A stretch of DNA of 64,000 bases from Agriotes lineatus (lineage: Eukaryota; Arthropoda; Insecta; Coleoptera; Elateridae): NCBI GenBank assembly GCA_940337035.1, contig CALNHX010007735.1:1-64000 (forward strand). Direction: 5' to 3'. This document shows positions 34,401 to 47,778 of this stretch, in pieces; the first letter of the stretch is position 1; every line of letters begins with the position of its first letter. The notes under the pieces are model-generated. The model was not told where the DNA came from and searched no databases. It saw nothing but the letters and a program-made list of their open reading frames with translations. A program made the translations under genes and the position numbers.

Positions 34401-37400
34401 TAGAACACACCCAATTCCGGAGTAACTAGTATCTATGCCGCCGTAAGTCATAATACAACTTGTAGTACAATTGCCTTGTATTGATATATTTTAACCTATA
34501 GGGCATTCAGTAAACACAAAAACATTTTAATTTTTTTAAAGTTTGTATGTGCATATAATTTTTGTATTCGGGATTCTGTATTTTGTTTTGCAAAGGTTTT
34601 CACACCTGCATACAGGCAAATTTGAATTTAAAAATGACAATTAGTATTTCTCATTGTCGGTGTCAAAGTAGATATTTTTCTAGAAATTCTCACCTGAAGT
34701 TTTATAAAATGTAATAAAAATACCTATTAATAAACGCTATGTAAATGGTATCCAACACAGTATTTGTATAATATCCTAAAAGTAGTTAATTACAATATTT
34801 ATGACAGATGGGAAGTAAATGTCACACCCTTAACCTATTTGTTTTAGTAACTGTTTGTAAGTACATTCCTAGACAAAGATAAATTCTGGAAGTACACTCA
34901 TGAAATTTTGGAAATCAAAGGCCACTTTGTGTTTTTATGTTTACTGAACAGACTATATACAAAAGTTGCTAAATTTGAAGAAATCCAACAAGGAATATGT
35001 TGTCTCTGAATATACATATCTCAGCAATAACAGGTGGCGGTGGGAAACAATTGACTATCTATTAAAAATATATGTTTTGTGCGACGTCTTAATAGTTAGG
35101 TATACATATTCTAATGATTTAATCCTCACAGCAATTTTGGTTGCTTAACTAAGACATGAAAATGAAATAAAGATTCAACGAGACACAGAGTTGATATTTT
35201 GTTTATTGCAACATTAAAGTAATTATAATACCCTACTAAATGCAGTAACTATAATTTGATTCAGAGAGGAAAGCATTAGATTAAACATTATCGGAAGGGT
35301 TACATTTGACTCAACTTTCAATAATTGTGCTCGATATGGCAGATGTACCTGATTGGTATTTGACTGACAGATTTGACATTGTAAAGTCAAGACAATATTG
35401 TGAATTTGCTTTGATACAGAGATGTTTGAGGCGTAACGAAGGTTATATGCAGCGTTAGTATTCGCCAACGCAGCTGAGAGGTAAAAAGTGGTGTAAATGA
35501 ATCATAGAATGCAAAGAGCATGAAAAGGCCGCTTACGTTAGAACAAAAACAATAATAAAACTTGTGAAAATCAGTGCTATTTAAAACTATAGTGTAAGTA
35601 CTTCAATTAACAAAAAAAAAGTTCAGTTTCTAAGTAAAACACTGTACCAAAACTTACTTCTGAACAATTGTATTAGTTGCTAAGATACGTAATTATCTTA
35701 TGTTATTGTTTTCAACGAGTTCTGGTGCAGTAGACGGGTAAATTTATGTCTAACGTGTAGAGAAGACCTTCTTTGCTGCCTTCGTGCAGAAAGCATGCGC
35801 AAAAAACCTTCAGAAAAGAAATTGGAGCCGTGGCGTCCTTTGATATTGTTAACCAGCAACGAAGCTCTACTTTCAAGGTAAATTTGAACAGGAAAGCAGT
35901 TCCGAGGGTCCATCAGACATTGTACTAGTTCCAGAGAGAGTTTTCCAGCCCCAGGGTCTTTGCAGAGGATTTTTATTGCGATAGTGTCTTTTGATTTTGG
36001 GGTTGGTGTGTGATTTGGATCGAGTTGCAGGAAGTTGAACAATTGCATGTTAGCGTGTCCTCTGTTACGTCACAGAAAGAAACAAAAAAGGTTAGCCACA
36101 CCACTTAAATCATAATTACATTGCTAATATTTACCTGACGCAAAATTGGTTGCTTGTTGTAAAAATCCCATTAATTTACGTTGGTCTTTGTACGATCATT
36201 CATCTGTGTTTTTGCCGTCAAATTTGGAGGTTAAACTGTCAGACCGGAATATTTGGACATTTGCCATACTTGTTCATAAATTATACTCAATAGTAAATCT
36301 TATACCAGATGTTAGAACCCAACCCTTTGATCATAGTTTTCTCATGCTACGCCGGAGCGTTTATTTTTAAATTTGATTGCCAATAAATAAGATAGAAAAA
36401 GCAATAAATTATTGATTTTTCTAGTAATTAATACAAAGCGTAATTTTTAATAAGCCCTTAGACAACATATTAAATTCTTTTTTGAAACTAAATTATTTTT
36501 ATTTGTGGTGATATTCCTACACATTATTTATTTATAACATAATATCACCAATTATAGAGTAGGGTGTCATAATAATATATAATTAGAAATTGGATACATC
36601 CAACATTACTATTTAGTAGTTTCTATCGTACTTATTTTTCGAGCAGTATATGTTATTCTACAGTGGAGAATTTAGTGCAGTAGCAAACCTAATAATTCTG
36701 TCAAAAACAGCTGTTTGTTTTCCACAGGCAACTGTTACAATAACGGCATTGGTGTACAACGGCGTCGAACAGTAACCCAGATTTGAAAAATATTTGTCGT
36801 GACCTGAGCGCACTGTTTTAGTAAAGTTTATGTTAATTCATCTGGTTATAAATAGAATTTGATTTGCTTCAAAAATATGACCAATTATTATAAATTAAAT
36901 TTAATAAATACTATTTGTCGTAGTATCTACAATGAAAAGTTGCGTTACATTATTTCTTGAAAGGGATTTAAACTCTCTTAATTATGAATAGAGTATGGAA
37001 TATATATGGCCATTTACATTGAAATAATCATCTTTTAATAATAGAAAGAAAGTTAAAATGGATATTTTAAATTTGTTTTTGTATTTACGGGGCTCATTTT
37101 ATCCAATAATAATACTAATACTAAAATAATTTTCGTTTAAGTTACAACAATTTACACATTTGCTTGATGCTTCAATAAAATGTTGCTATTTAATGAGATA
37201 CATGGCGCTAAAGTTAATATTATTTTTAATAATTTCTGAAATAAAGAAAAACTATTTTAATTATTAATGACGTTTTGAGGGCAAGAAAAGTTCGTTATTT
37301 TTAGAATGAAGGGTGCTACATATGATGAAGCAGACGTTAGCATTTCGCCCAAACCTTTTCTCAGGTATCTTCGCAGTCAATTTGATACAAAAATATTTCA

Positions 37401-37465
37401 GATTCATTATTCCTACATAAAAATGTGTAAAGGGCTTTAAGCAGAACTTCCCTCGGAAGTGGACC
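31415..37465. other. Six kilobases without a recognisable gene
   Basis: Mostly AT-rich unique DNA. The longest candidate, a 116-codon minus-strand frame at 36,048-35,698 (starts MQLFNFLQLDPNHTPTPKS), has a fairly normal composition but no family I recognise. It could be a real exon. A GC-richer patch at 33,120-33,470 also differs from its surroundings. Confidence 0.35.
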
Positions 37466-37469
37466 TTCT

Positions 37470-37905
37470 TCTTCTTCTTCACGACATTGATTAGGCATGT
37501 GTGCCTGTTCCGCCTTCACAATACCTGTTCCGACCATCTTTCCTTGGAACTTCCTATGTCTTTGCGTCTTGCTGGTTGGTACTTAAAAGCCAGTTACGTA
37601 ATTCTTAAGTTGTCCATTCGATTAACGTGTTGTGCTCAATTAGTTCGACATTGTTGCATTTTGTCATTCATCATCATGTATGTTTAGTTCACCTCGTATG
37701 TCCTCCTTTCTTATTTGATTCTGTTTTGTACAGCCTTTGGTCCGTCTGAAAAAAAGCATTTCTGTTGCTTGTATTCGGTTTTGTTCTTTTTTAGTGATGA
37801 CCCACGACTCACAACCATATAATAAAAATGGTGTAGCCATTGTAATAAAATTGTTGCATCGCATTTTTCCTAGTCTTCTTCTTGAGAGTTCTGTGAATTG
37901 TTCTG
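37470..37905 (-). pseudogene. LINE C-terminal fragment
   Basis: Minus strand: FLLYGCESWVITKKEQNRIQ and ATEMLFFRRTKGCTK (37,820-37,710), then the 3' end block near 37,560-37,490, finishing in a (GAA)n tail at 37,467-37,481. Same 3' end type as 28,990-30,320. Confidence 0.7.
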
Positions 37906-38039
37906 CATATTATCATCAAGTGGACGTTGTGACAGTAAATCATTTTAAAAATCAAAGGAAAATAGGAATAAAATATCTTCACGTTATTAATATTACTGAA
38001 ACAATGAAAGGAATTTGTTGGTAATGCAAATTTATATCA

Positions 38040-38200
38040 ATTTTCAAATAAAAATACATTACCGGTGATGGGCTTCGAATTTCAACCCCCACCAACGAAC
38101 CTGCGTATGGGATTTCAACGATCGGCGCGGTAACTCGAAGTAAAGCAGGCGTTCGCTGCCTCACCCACCAAGGACGCTTCCGATCGGTGTGGTGCGGCCG
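38040..38200 (-). mobile_element. Possible tRNA-derived SINE fragment
   Basis: On the minus strand, GGTGAGGCAGCGAACGCCTG (A-box-like) is followed by CGATCGTTGAAATCCC (B-box-like). The GC-rich head passes into AT-rich sequence. No target duplication identified. Confidence 0.3.
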
Positions 38201-38460
38201 CCTTAATAGTACAGTAAAATTAGCTCCAAACCAGGGAATCCAAAAAAACTAAGGTCTGACTGTCACAAGTGGTTCATTACCCTTTTCTTTAAATGTGGTA
38301 AAAAGTCTCCACCGCCAGAGCTTATTGTATCTTATACGCTTTTAAAGTGCATTAAATTTCCAACAACATTTGTCCTATACTCTTATTTGCTGCGCCCAAT
38401 AGTTTAGGAGATATGGAAGGGGCAAAATTTAGTTATTCAGTTATTCCATTCTTTATGATG

Positions 38461-38660
38461 CTGAAGAGGGTCGTATGAATGGGCAGACTCGCGTTATGGT
38501 CACGATTGACCAACCACACTTTGCCAAGGCCCACGGAATGGTAGCCAGTGCCCCTACCGACAGTTCCTTGAAATCACTGTTCATCCAGCTTGGAGGGTTC
38601 CACTTTCTCCTTTCTTTTATAGGATCAGTAGGCCACATAATGGCTGTTGTTCATTACCCT
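38461..38660 (+). pseudogene. Second copy of the first exon of the insect repeat-family gene
   Basis: Reads MNGQTRVMVTIDQPHFAKAH and then GMVASAPTDSSLKSLFIQLG, nearly the same as the exon at 44,449-44,222 on the other strand. Flanking sequence is also shared: 38,270-38,460 matches the inverse of about 44,460-44,740, and a further copy of that flank lies at 38,645-38,925. This is an inverted, partial duplicate. Confidence 0.65.
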
Positions 38661-40059
38661 TTGTTGTAAATGCAGTACAAAGTCTCCGCCTCTAGAGCGT
38701 CGGGTTGTGGAGGGTGGGGGAGGGGAAAATGTCAAAATAGTATGTTTTTAAAGTTTTTTGCAAATATCTCGGAAATCCTTCAGTTGAAAGCTTATTGTAC
38801 CCTATAAACTGTTAAAGTACGTTAAATTTCCAACAAAATTGGTTCTATACATTTTTTTTGCTGCCCCTAATAGTTTCGGAGATATGGAGGGGGTAAAATT
38901 TAGTTAGTCCGTCGGAAATAATAGAAAAGTAGCTTAACTTATCAAATTATTGGAAATCAGCAATTTTTTTATGTTTTATTTTGTTTTGTTGAAGTGTACT
39001 ATTACAATAAGGGGAGTTGGATTCAATAGAAAAACCCAAAGATTTTGATAGTATAAGAAAAAAATTTAATGTTTACAATTCATGTTCCTACTTACATCTG
39101 AAATAGGTATGCAATTCGTATCTTAAACTAAGTATGTGACACAAAGAATCCTCATAGGCAGACAGAGAAATGACAAATGAGTTGGATGGGTCTTCTACTT
39201 TCACATCTACGTTGATAGCTGAGCGAGACCTTCGCAGATGTTCCTCATCTTTTGTATTGAGCTGTTCACTGTAATCATCGAACACGACGGCAGCATTTCC
39301 GTAATGGGACAAAACGTAGTCACCAATATTGTTGACATATCATCTTGAACGTTGCCAAACAACACGATATAGAAGATGCCCTCTATCTACAACATACAAT
39401 ACCCCCTGTGTCATCTCATCATTAGGTGGAACAGTCCCTTCACAAGGTAACACTTTCAGCATAGACGATTTGGTGTCTTTCCTCATCAAACCACTTTCAT
39501 AGCACAGTGAGGGAGGATATGTACATAGTTCATACCCAAATATTTCTTTTAACTGTTCAGCCATCCTCAAAGTACAAACCATACGGCGAAGCAGCTGCTG
39601 GGGATTGACATGAGTGGTGTTATTTCGGATGTTGACAGACTTTCTCAAGGCGGCTAACGATTTGACAATGTATTTTCTTGTCCAACGGATTTCACTGAAT
39701 TTCATCCCTTCGATCTCTTGTATTGCAGATGATCCAACATCACGGGCGTCATCACAATTTGTTTTCTAGTCAGCCAAGATATATGTAGAAAGGAAAGACC
39801 GCTGAGGATGTTTCGAAAAAGGATTGAAACCAAGAAATGAAAAGCTGTACAAAAAAAAAGGTTACAGAAACTAGATTGAGACGCGGTGAAAATCTGAACT
39901 AATGTTAGAATCTACTAATTTCCAAGTTTCGTATTGGTAACATTTTTGACATCTATCATATTAACATTAAATTCTTAACCTTATTTAAGCTAAATGACAC
40001 AATAAATCAGAGGCGTACTCAAGATTGTAGTATGGCGCATTATCAGTTCTTGAATGTTA

Positions 40060-41800
40060 AAAATCTCCCTCAATCTCTCTGCCTTCATCTACCCATAAGA
40101 TATAGGATAGGCCTCTCTCATATTGGACCATTTTTCTCTATTCTGGGCGACCTGGTACCAGTTGATACCAGCGAATTTCTTAAGGTCGTCGTACCATCTT
40201 TGCTGTGGTCCTCCTATACTTCGCTTTTCGCCCCATGGTCTTCCTCTGGTAGTGTGTCCACTCCAGTTCTCCTTGTGTCTCGCGACGCGTCCAGCCCACT
40301 GCCAATTCAATGAACTGATTCTGGTGATAATATCGGTCACTTGTGTTTTCTGCCTTATCCACTCCTTGGTTTTGCGGTCTCTTAATGATATTCCTAATAA
40401 CTTGCGTTCTATGGCTCTCTGATGTACTTTTAATGTGTTATAGTTTTCTTGGTCAAAACCCATGTTTCAGAGGCGTATGTTACTGGGAGAATGCAGTCAA
40501 ACTTTTGTCTTCATTTTCATGGGGATTTTCGTATTTAGGATGTGTTTGTTGTTTGATTTCTTTGGTTGTTTGGCCAGATTCTCTGCTGTATCTTTTATGA
40601 CTCTTGTTATTCTCCTATTTGTGCTGTCGCGGTCTTCATTGGATTGCCTCGGGTTTTGAGAAAATTTTTGGTGTAGTACGTGTTTTTTAAATAGCTCTGT
40701 TTGTTCTTGTAATTTTTCCACATCAGTTTTACAAATATCATGTTTTATCTTCCTAGCTCTTTCTAGTCTTGTGTTTATGAATACTCTGCATCTTACCATT
40801 CGGTGGTCGCTGCCAGTTTTGAACCTGTTGACGATGTCCACATCCTGGATTATATGTTTGTATTGTGGTTTGTCCGTTTGGGCTTCTCCATGTCCATTTT
40901 CGTTTTTCTTTCTTTTTGAAGAAAGTATTCATTAGATAGAGATTCTCGTTTTTTATAAAGTTTGCGAGTATTTCTCTTTCATTTCTTGTTCCGATTCGAA
41001 ACTGTCCTATGTATGTTTCTGTTGGGTCTGTGTTCTTTCCGATTTTAGCGTTAAAGTCACCTCCTATGATGATATGTGATGCTCTGTTTTCATTAAGGGC
41101 TTTTGTTATATCTTCATATAGTACTTGATAAACCTTGTCGTCGTCGAGTGAGGAGGTACGGGCGTATATCTGGATGAATTTAAGAGTGAGTGCTTTGTTG
41201 ATACTACAACAAGTGTTATACGTATAGATTACTCTGTCTGATATTGTTTTTAGGGGTTCTAATTTTTAAGGCAAGTCTTTGTGGGATAAGATTCCGACAC
41301 CATTTCTTATTTCGGGTCATTTATTGAATAAAATATGACTGAAATTTAGCCTTATGCATTCTTCTTCACCTTTGCGTCTCGTTTCGGCTATACCCACTAT
41401 ATCCCAGTTAATCTTTCCCCAGTTCATATTCTAATTCCAGCTAGTCGTTCCTCTGTTTCTATCGATCGTGCGTTATAAGTCGATATTGCAAGTTGGCAGC
41501 TTGATCCATCCCAGCGATTCTTAGCACTTCCTGTTTGAGCACTTTTCCAACCGCTGCTTTGGTAGGAGCTACTCAAACTGCTGGGGACCTGTTCGTAGGG
41601 CTTGAATCCATTTGACAGGTTTTGGCTATAAAACACCACGCCGGCCGCGCGTCTTGGTGAGTGGTTCAGGGATGGAGTAGGATAGGTGGTGTGGGTAGGT
41701 GTAAGGGTAGGAAGTAATTTTCTCAAAGTGTTGGTGGGGATAAATTATTGCTTGCGTAGGCAGGTTTGCGTCCCTGAAATGGGCCGGTTCTATGCCGGGA
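40060..41800 (-). pseudogene. LINE with endonuclease joined to the C-terminal tail, reverse transcriptase deleted
   Basis: Minus strand from right to left: LAISTYNARSIETEE (endonuclease start, about 41,480), then decayed endonuclease blocks (HIIIGGDFNAKIGK near 41,070; GSDHRMVRCRVF near 40,800), a linker, and directly the tail RAIERKLLGISLRDRKTKEW and IRQKTQVTDII (40,420-40,330), ending near GGPQQRWYDDLKK. The entire RT palm is missing between about 40,490 and 40,500. Same LINE group as 1-12,790 but a different copy. Confidence 0.75.
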
Positions 41801-41879
41801 TCGCATACGTCCTATCCGCTATCTTAATAGTTAGTTAGTAAATGTTAAATGGGATTGCCGAAATAGCGGTGTCGAGTTG

Positions 41880-43160
41880 AACAACGAGGCTCTGCTAAAT
41901 ATTTTATTCCAGATAATTCTTCATTCGAGGAATCGTCTTCCGAAAAGTAATTTTCACTGCTACCAGTATTAATTTTAAAATTAAGTTTTTCTACCGCTAT
42001 GTCGACCATTGGATCGCGTTCTATAAATTCTGTTTCGAATCGTTTGGAATGTTCGCAACGTAATTTCCACTGCTCCGATGAGAACGGTTTAGATCAGGAT
42101 GATAAGGCGGTAATCTTAAAACGCTGTGACCCTTTTCCCGAAATGATTGGTCTATTTTATATGTTTTAAACCCAGGTTTATAGGCTTTAATAAGATTAGA
42201 AAGCTCAGGCTTCGTCATAGAGGTTTCAAATGATACATTTTTGTTGCTTAGCCAGTTTTTCATTTCTTCTTTTTTGTGGCAGAAGTCGGACATTTGTCTA
42301 TTTGTTTATTGTGGTATGGAGCATTATCAATAACCACAACGCTATTGGGTTGTAAATTTGGAATCAACTGGTTATTTACCCATTTTTCGTAATTATCATA
42401 ATTCATTGCGTCATAATAATCCCCTGTTTTGCAACTAGCATTTACAATTATTAACATGTCTCCCTTCGAAATACATTTACTAAGCCCTTCATTGGATCCG
42501 TCACTCCAGGGTTTTTGATGGGTATGGCTTGAATGTATGTAAGTTTCATCCATGTAGATAATTGGCCGTCCTTCGTCTCTAAATATCCTAATTTTTTTCA
42601 AAAATTCGAATCGCAGTTGTCGTATTTCTTGTTTCTCCATTAAAACTTTCCTATTATTTTTGTCTTTCGCTAATAAAAACCAAGGTTATGCATCTCTTTG
42701 CGTAAACTATCCACGCCGCCCATATAACCTGCATCAGCTGAGAATTTTAAAAGAATCTTGGGCACTGTCGAAACTTGTTTAGCAGTTACATGGAGATTGT
42801 GTATAGTCCTACGCAAAATACAACAATCAGCTTGGTCCAACATTATTTTCGTTGTTATATTCTCTCGCTTTTTATTTGGTGTAGAAAATGAAGTTTTATG
42901 TCCAATCTTGATTTGACGCGCTTCAGTTTTAATGCGTGCAATAGTACACCTGCTTACGCCCGTTGCAGCTACAACACGTTCCGTGACCTAACAAATTCGT
43001 AAAAATTAGAATAAATTAAATTTAATAAACCAAGAATTTAATTACTACCTTAGCTAAATTAATAATTGGAGTTCCAGCAGCGGCTTCCAGCTCTATAAAT
43101 TGCAATATATTGCTTAAAGTTTCACGGCTTTGTCCACCAATGACTAAAATTTATTTTACT
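41880..43160 (-). pseudogene. IS630/Tc1-mariner-type transposase gene with an intron
   Basis: First exon reads GGQSRETLSNILQFIELEAA and ends in a GCTAAG/GTAGTA donor near 43,050. A roughly 60-bp intron ends TTGTTAG/ at about 42,988. The second exon continues VTERVVAATGVSRCTIARIK (helix-turn-helix), and later IIYMDETYIHSSHTHQKPWS (first catalytic Asp), NSVVVIDNAPYHNKQ (second) and LRLPPYHPDLN (third). A frame shift in an A-run near 42,265-42,290 and others break it. It lies inside the intron of the repeat-family gene. Confidence 0.8.
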
Positions 43161-44749
43161 AGTGAAAACCATTTTCTTTTCAAAACCGAATTAACAACAC
43201 AAACAAAAATAGCAACAATAACATTAAAAATATAACGTAATTAACAAAATCAACAGCAACAGCAATTTTCGCACTTTGAAACACAAAGAATCTGTCATAT
43301 GACGTTAGTCACTATCCAAACGAAATCCCTCTACCCACCGTTACTGATTACTTGTCATTTAAACTATAACCAAATTTTGTATGTTTTTGACAACTTTCCA
43401 CATATTGTCAATTCATCAAATATAATCACAGGGCCTTTCATGACCTACCTTGAGACTCAATCTACTCTCTGTAACCTGTATGTGCTTAGCATTTAGTTTA
43501 TGGTTTGCATCACGTAACTCTACGCGTTGCTCTGAGTAAGCTAAATCAACAGATGCAAATCTCTCAATTGCTTCGACAATCTTTGGGCTTGCAGACATCG
43601 AATTCACCCACGTAGCGATCGTTGATGCAGTAATACATCTGCAACCGATCAAACAACCTTTTGTTTTCATCGCTCTCATTAACACTTGTTCAACGGTCAT
43701 ATAGGTCCAAACACCGTACCAAAATTTGTCGCTTCGACAAATGGTGAAGAAACCCTTTGTTACAAATGTGTCTAATTCACCGTCAGTCAGAGTGCTCAAA
43801 AGCTGCAGACAATCTTACAGGTACAAATGAGTTTTCGCGTAGTTGAGGTGATCTGTGACATGAAAGAAAAGCAGCATTTGCTGCACACAGTGGAGATGGA
43901 GATGAAAATCCCCGCTTCTTTCTGCTTTTATGAACATATTTGTAAGATTCACCATTTCAATAAATTTGATCCACAATTTTTCTGTTCTACCACTCTCCTT
44001 GGAATTCTTCAGTTGCTCGTCTACAGTTCGTACCAAATTCTTGACTGCAACCGATCCCACTATCTCATCAGGGCCAATTTCACACGAAATTAATGATAAA
44101 TAGAGTGTTTTCAACTCTTCTTTGTGGACGTCTGGATTCTGTGTCTCAATGAAAACCGTCATACGGGCTTCTGGAGTTAGGAACAGGCCACAGATAACTC
44201 TGGAATATGCTTTCCCGTTTATCATAGGATGCTGTTTTTAGCATAAACTTGTCTCCACACCTCTTCCAAAACACTTCCAGCCATTATGTGGCCTACTGAT
44301 CCTATCAAAGAAAGGAGAAAGTGGAACCCTTTAAGCCGAATGAACAGTGAGTTCAAGGAACTATCGGTAGGGGCACTGGCTACCATTCCGTGGGCCTTGG
44401 CAAAGTGTGGTTGGTCGAACGTGACCATAACGTAAGTTTGTCCATTCATACGACCCTCTTCAGCATCATAAGAGACGGAATAACTGAATAACTACATTTT
44501 ACCCTCGCCATACCTGCGAAACTATTGGGCGCAGCAAAAAAGTGTATAGGACAAATTTTGTTGTATATTTAACATACTTTAAAAGTGTATAGGATACAAT
44601 AAGTTCTAAACTGAAGGCTTTCCGAAATATTTGTAGAAAACTTACAAAACATACTGTTTTGACACTTTCTCCCCACTCCCCTCCTCAACCCGACGCTCTG
44701 GTGGCGGAGACTTTTTATCACATTTAGAGCAAACGGCAATAAACAACTT

Positions 44750-44990
44750 GTAACAGTCAGACCAACAAATAGTTTTTGAGTTATACCGGCAACAAGCAGA
44801 CAAACTGACAGACAGGCAGGCAGACAGACAGACAGAGAGCAAAACAGACGAAATTAAGAAAACCTGTTTTTCGTAATCTAATTCGAGGGCCCTGAAACAT
44901 GAAGATCAGAAAACATCTTGGAAGGTATTTTTTTCGCAACTACAATACTTCCTTCGTCTTTTAGAGGAGGGACGTAAAAAGGTATATTGA
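44750..44990 (-). repeat. Dispersed repeat with (GTCT)n core, copy B
   Basis: Inverse-oriented match to 21,340-21,550: GTCTGTCTGTCTGCCTGCCT array (44,803-44,836), GCCGGTATAACTCAAAAACT, and ACGAAGGAAGTATTGTAGTT on the far side. Confidence 0.75.
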
Positions 44991-45093
44991 TAGAAGTAGC
45001 TAAAGTTTTTGAGAAATCTGCAGTTTTCAGTATTATGTAATATAGTTGAACCACAAGGGTAAATAAAAGTGCTTAAAATCGTGTAGCCATATT

Positions 45094-46214
45094 AGCCCAG
45101 TCAAATGTTACATCGGAACTTACATTAAATGCGGCATTAATAATTTTTGGAGGGGTGTTCCGGACCATTTACTGGGACTACAAATCCAGATTTGCAACCC
45201 TCAGAAACCTGTGCTCGCTGAATGGCGGTCGAAAAACAGCGACTTTTTCGGTTTTTTGACAAGATGTCCTAAACTATGCGTTTTTTTGGAAAAATTGTTT
45301 ACATCTTTTTTAAAGTAAATTAAATTTCCTACAAAATAAGATTAAAATTGTTTTTGTGACTTGTATAGTTAACGAAATACGGCTTTTCAAAGATTGACTT
45401 TTTTCCAAAAAGTGAAAATTTTAAGTTTTCTTCATGTTTCGAGTTGGGATACCGGCAAGATGCCAAGTCATACAGAAAAATCAAAAGCATGAAAGTTTTA
45501 GGCGATAAGGGACGTTCCTATGGGTAAGATTCTTTCCTTCGCGTTGGAAACCGGCCTCTTCGAACGAGACCCATAACAAATTAGGTGGGTGCACAATGGA
45601 CCAATAGGTCTCAGTGCAGCTTACAACAAGCCCCATCAGAAGAAGAAGAAGAAGAAGAAGAAGGTGTTGTTGAAGGAAACGATGTTACTTAACTTTCATT
45701 TTTTTCATCTTTTTGTTTTTTGTAATTTCTGACGAGACTATCAGAGCTACAAGAGCCTTAGCTCAAATTAAAGCTTATTAAATTCCCAACAACTTTCATG
45801 CTTTTGACTTTTCTGTAGGAGGTGTCATTTTGCAGGTATCCCAACTCGAAACACGAAGAAAACTTAAAACGTTCACTTTTTGAAAAAAAGGTCAATCGTT
45901 GAAAAACCGTACCTCGGTAACTATATAACTTAAAAAAACGATTTTGATCTTATTTTGTAGGAAATTTAATTTACTTTAAGAAAGCTATAGAATATTGTTT
46001 CCAAGAAACGCATAGTTTAGAAGACCTTGTCAAAAATTCGAAAAAAGTCCGAAAAAATCACTGTTTTTCGACCGCCATTCAGCGAGCACAAGTTTCTGAG
46101 GGTTGCAAATCTGGATTTGTAGTCCCAGTAATGGTCCGAAACACCTCTACAAAAATTATTAATACCCCATTTAATGTTAGTTCATGCATTTTTTGTGTAA
46201 CATTTGACTGGGCT
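45094..46214. mobile_element. Foldback element with about 420-bp arms, split by a LINE tail
   Basis: Left arm 45,094 to about 45,510 and right arm about 45,785-46,214 are inverse copies, starting AGCCCAGTCAAATGTTACA and ending with its complement. The centre (about 45,520-45,700) contains an RTE-like 3' end that finishes in (GAA)n at 45,638-45,664, evidently a later insertion. No coding seen. Confidence 0.85.
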
Positions 46215-47249
46215 ATATACCATTTTGGTGAAATAAGTTTTGACACAATTAATTATGGTGTTTTCATTATTTACACATGTGCTGTGGTTTAAAGCATATA
46301 CTTTACAAAGTTAGTTTCGAAATAGATTTCATGAAGACCGTGCGCTGAAAACTTCAACTGCAGATTCAAAAACCCACTTTTACCAATTTTCAGGACTAAA
46401 GCTTATAATAGTTTTAGTTTTAATTTGTGTTTTGGTTTAAATGGATACATTCCAGCAACACTGAAGTAGCGGTCCAACTGATTAATGCAGGAATCCAAAA
46501 AGTATTAAAAGATCCATAAATATTAAATTTGAATTACTTATTAAAAAATTACTATCGACCACCCTCGCTTTTTCTTCCCTCAAGGACTTCATTGGGAACT
46601 GTTGAGCTACTAAAATGTTAAATTTTATTAGTAGCAATTTTCGTCATCAATCATAAGTAGTTAATTTTTTATAAGCGAAAAAAGGAGGATTTCTGGGCCT
46701 TTCTTGACTAAGGCTCCGCGCCCTATGTTGACTGCGCTATATGTCACATTATATTTATAACAGTTATTAATTAACTCCATATAGATACGTTGGTATATAT
46801 AAATTTTATATGCGTCTAGGTAGGAACTATTTACTAAGTAAGTTGTTGTAAAATAAGATGCACCTTAAAATCTAAGCAATCAGGATTGAAATTTTGAAAA
46901 TCCAAATATTTCATCGGATGCACTACGTTCTCGCCTTTAGTAGTGGAAACAGATAATTTTTTTTTTGTTGCTATTACATAATTAATCAACTTTTGATTGA
47001 CTAGTTTGAACTTTATTCTTGTTTGGTAAGGCAAGAAATTGTTGTAGCTGGTTTTTCAATTAACAGAATTTCCATGCAGTAAAACTAGGTATTATTTAGG
47101 TGCATTTTAAAATTCTTGATGGATGAAATTATACTTGTTTATGGCCACCTTTCAACATGCAATTAAATATTTGAGGTGCTGAAGGTGCAGAAAAAACTGA
47201 ACGGTTTGTCATATTAACAAGGTATGAATGGTGTGTTGTATAAACTACA
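46215..47249. other. AT-rich non-coding DNA
   Basis: No gene or repeat recognised. Confidence 0.4.
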
Positions 47250-47632
47250 GTATGATCTAAAACTTTTAGCCTCTAGCTAGAGGGCTGTGGTTTTTTAAAA
47301 CATTTTATTTATGTTAGCACTCAATAATATAACCTCTACCATTTTTATAGAATCACTTAACTTTAAAAGAATGTTTTATACTGAACACAAAGTGGTTCTA
47401 TGTATGGAAAATGGAAGAAATCACTTTGAACAGCTGTAGTCGTTTTTGTTATAACATTTTTATGAAATATTCAACAGAAATTTTTGTATTTGTTAAAGTA
47501 ACATAACACTGATATAACCTTAAACTGATAGATATAAAATGCCAATGTGACTTTTAATACCACTACTGCCAACATAATTTTTTAACAAAACAATTCCACA
47601 GCCCTCTAGAGGATAAAAGTTTTCGATCATAC
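47250..47632. mobile_element. Small MITE, 383 bp
   Basis: Terminal inverted repeats of about 45 bp: GTATGATCTAAAACTTTTAG at the left and GATCATAC preceded by its complement at the right; both share AGAGGGCTGTGG further in. No coding inside. Superfamily not determined. Confidence 0.75.
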
Positions 47633-47778
47633 GTACTTATACTTCGTTGTTACTTAACCATCAAAACGTCACACAGAACCCACACACCCATTTATTCTTT
47701 CAAACAATCGTATACAAGGCAAAGAAACATTTAGTAATTCCCATTAAAACAATTTACAAATAGAAAAGGTATGTGTGG

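Larger units (their letters stand above)
39095..44470 (-). pseudogene. Degraded multi-exon gene of a multicopy insect repeat family, intron invaded by transposons
   Basis: Exon block 1 (about 44,470-43,449): MNGQTYVMVTFDQPHFAKAH, later NAERSGDFHLHL-type sequence, VTKGFFTICRSDKFWYG and VEQVLMRAMKTKG; it ends at a good donor (AAG/GTAGGT, 43,449/43,448). Exon block 2 (39,844-39,095) follows a good acceptor (T-run, then CAG/) and reads NCDDARDVGSSAIQEIEGMK, later YVVDRGHLLYRVVW and NAAVVFDDYSEQ; it ends at GTAAGT. I know this protein type as a high-copy uncharacterised family in insect genomes. I cannot name its function or transposon superfamily. Lesions: a frame shift near 44,240, a TAA near 43,813, phase loss at the acceptor, and a TAG near 39,765. 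The 3.6-kb intron holds an IS630-type transposon and a LINE. Confidence 0.6.
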
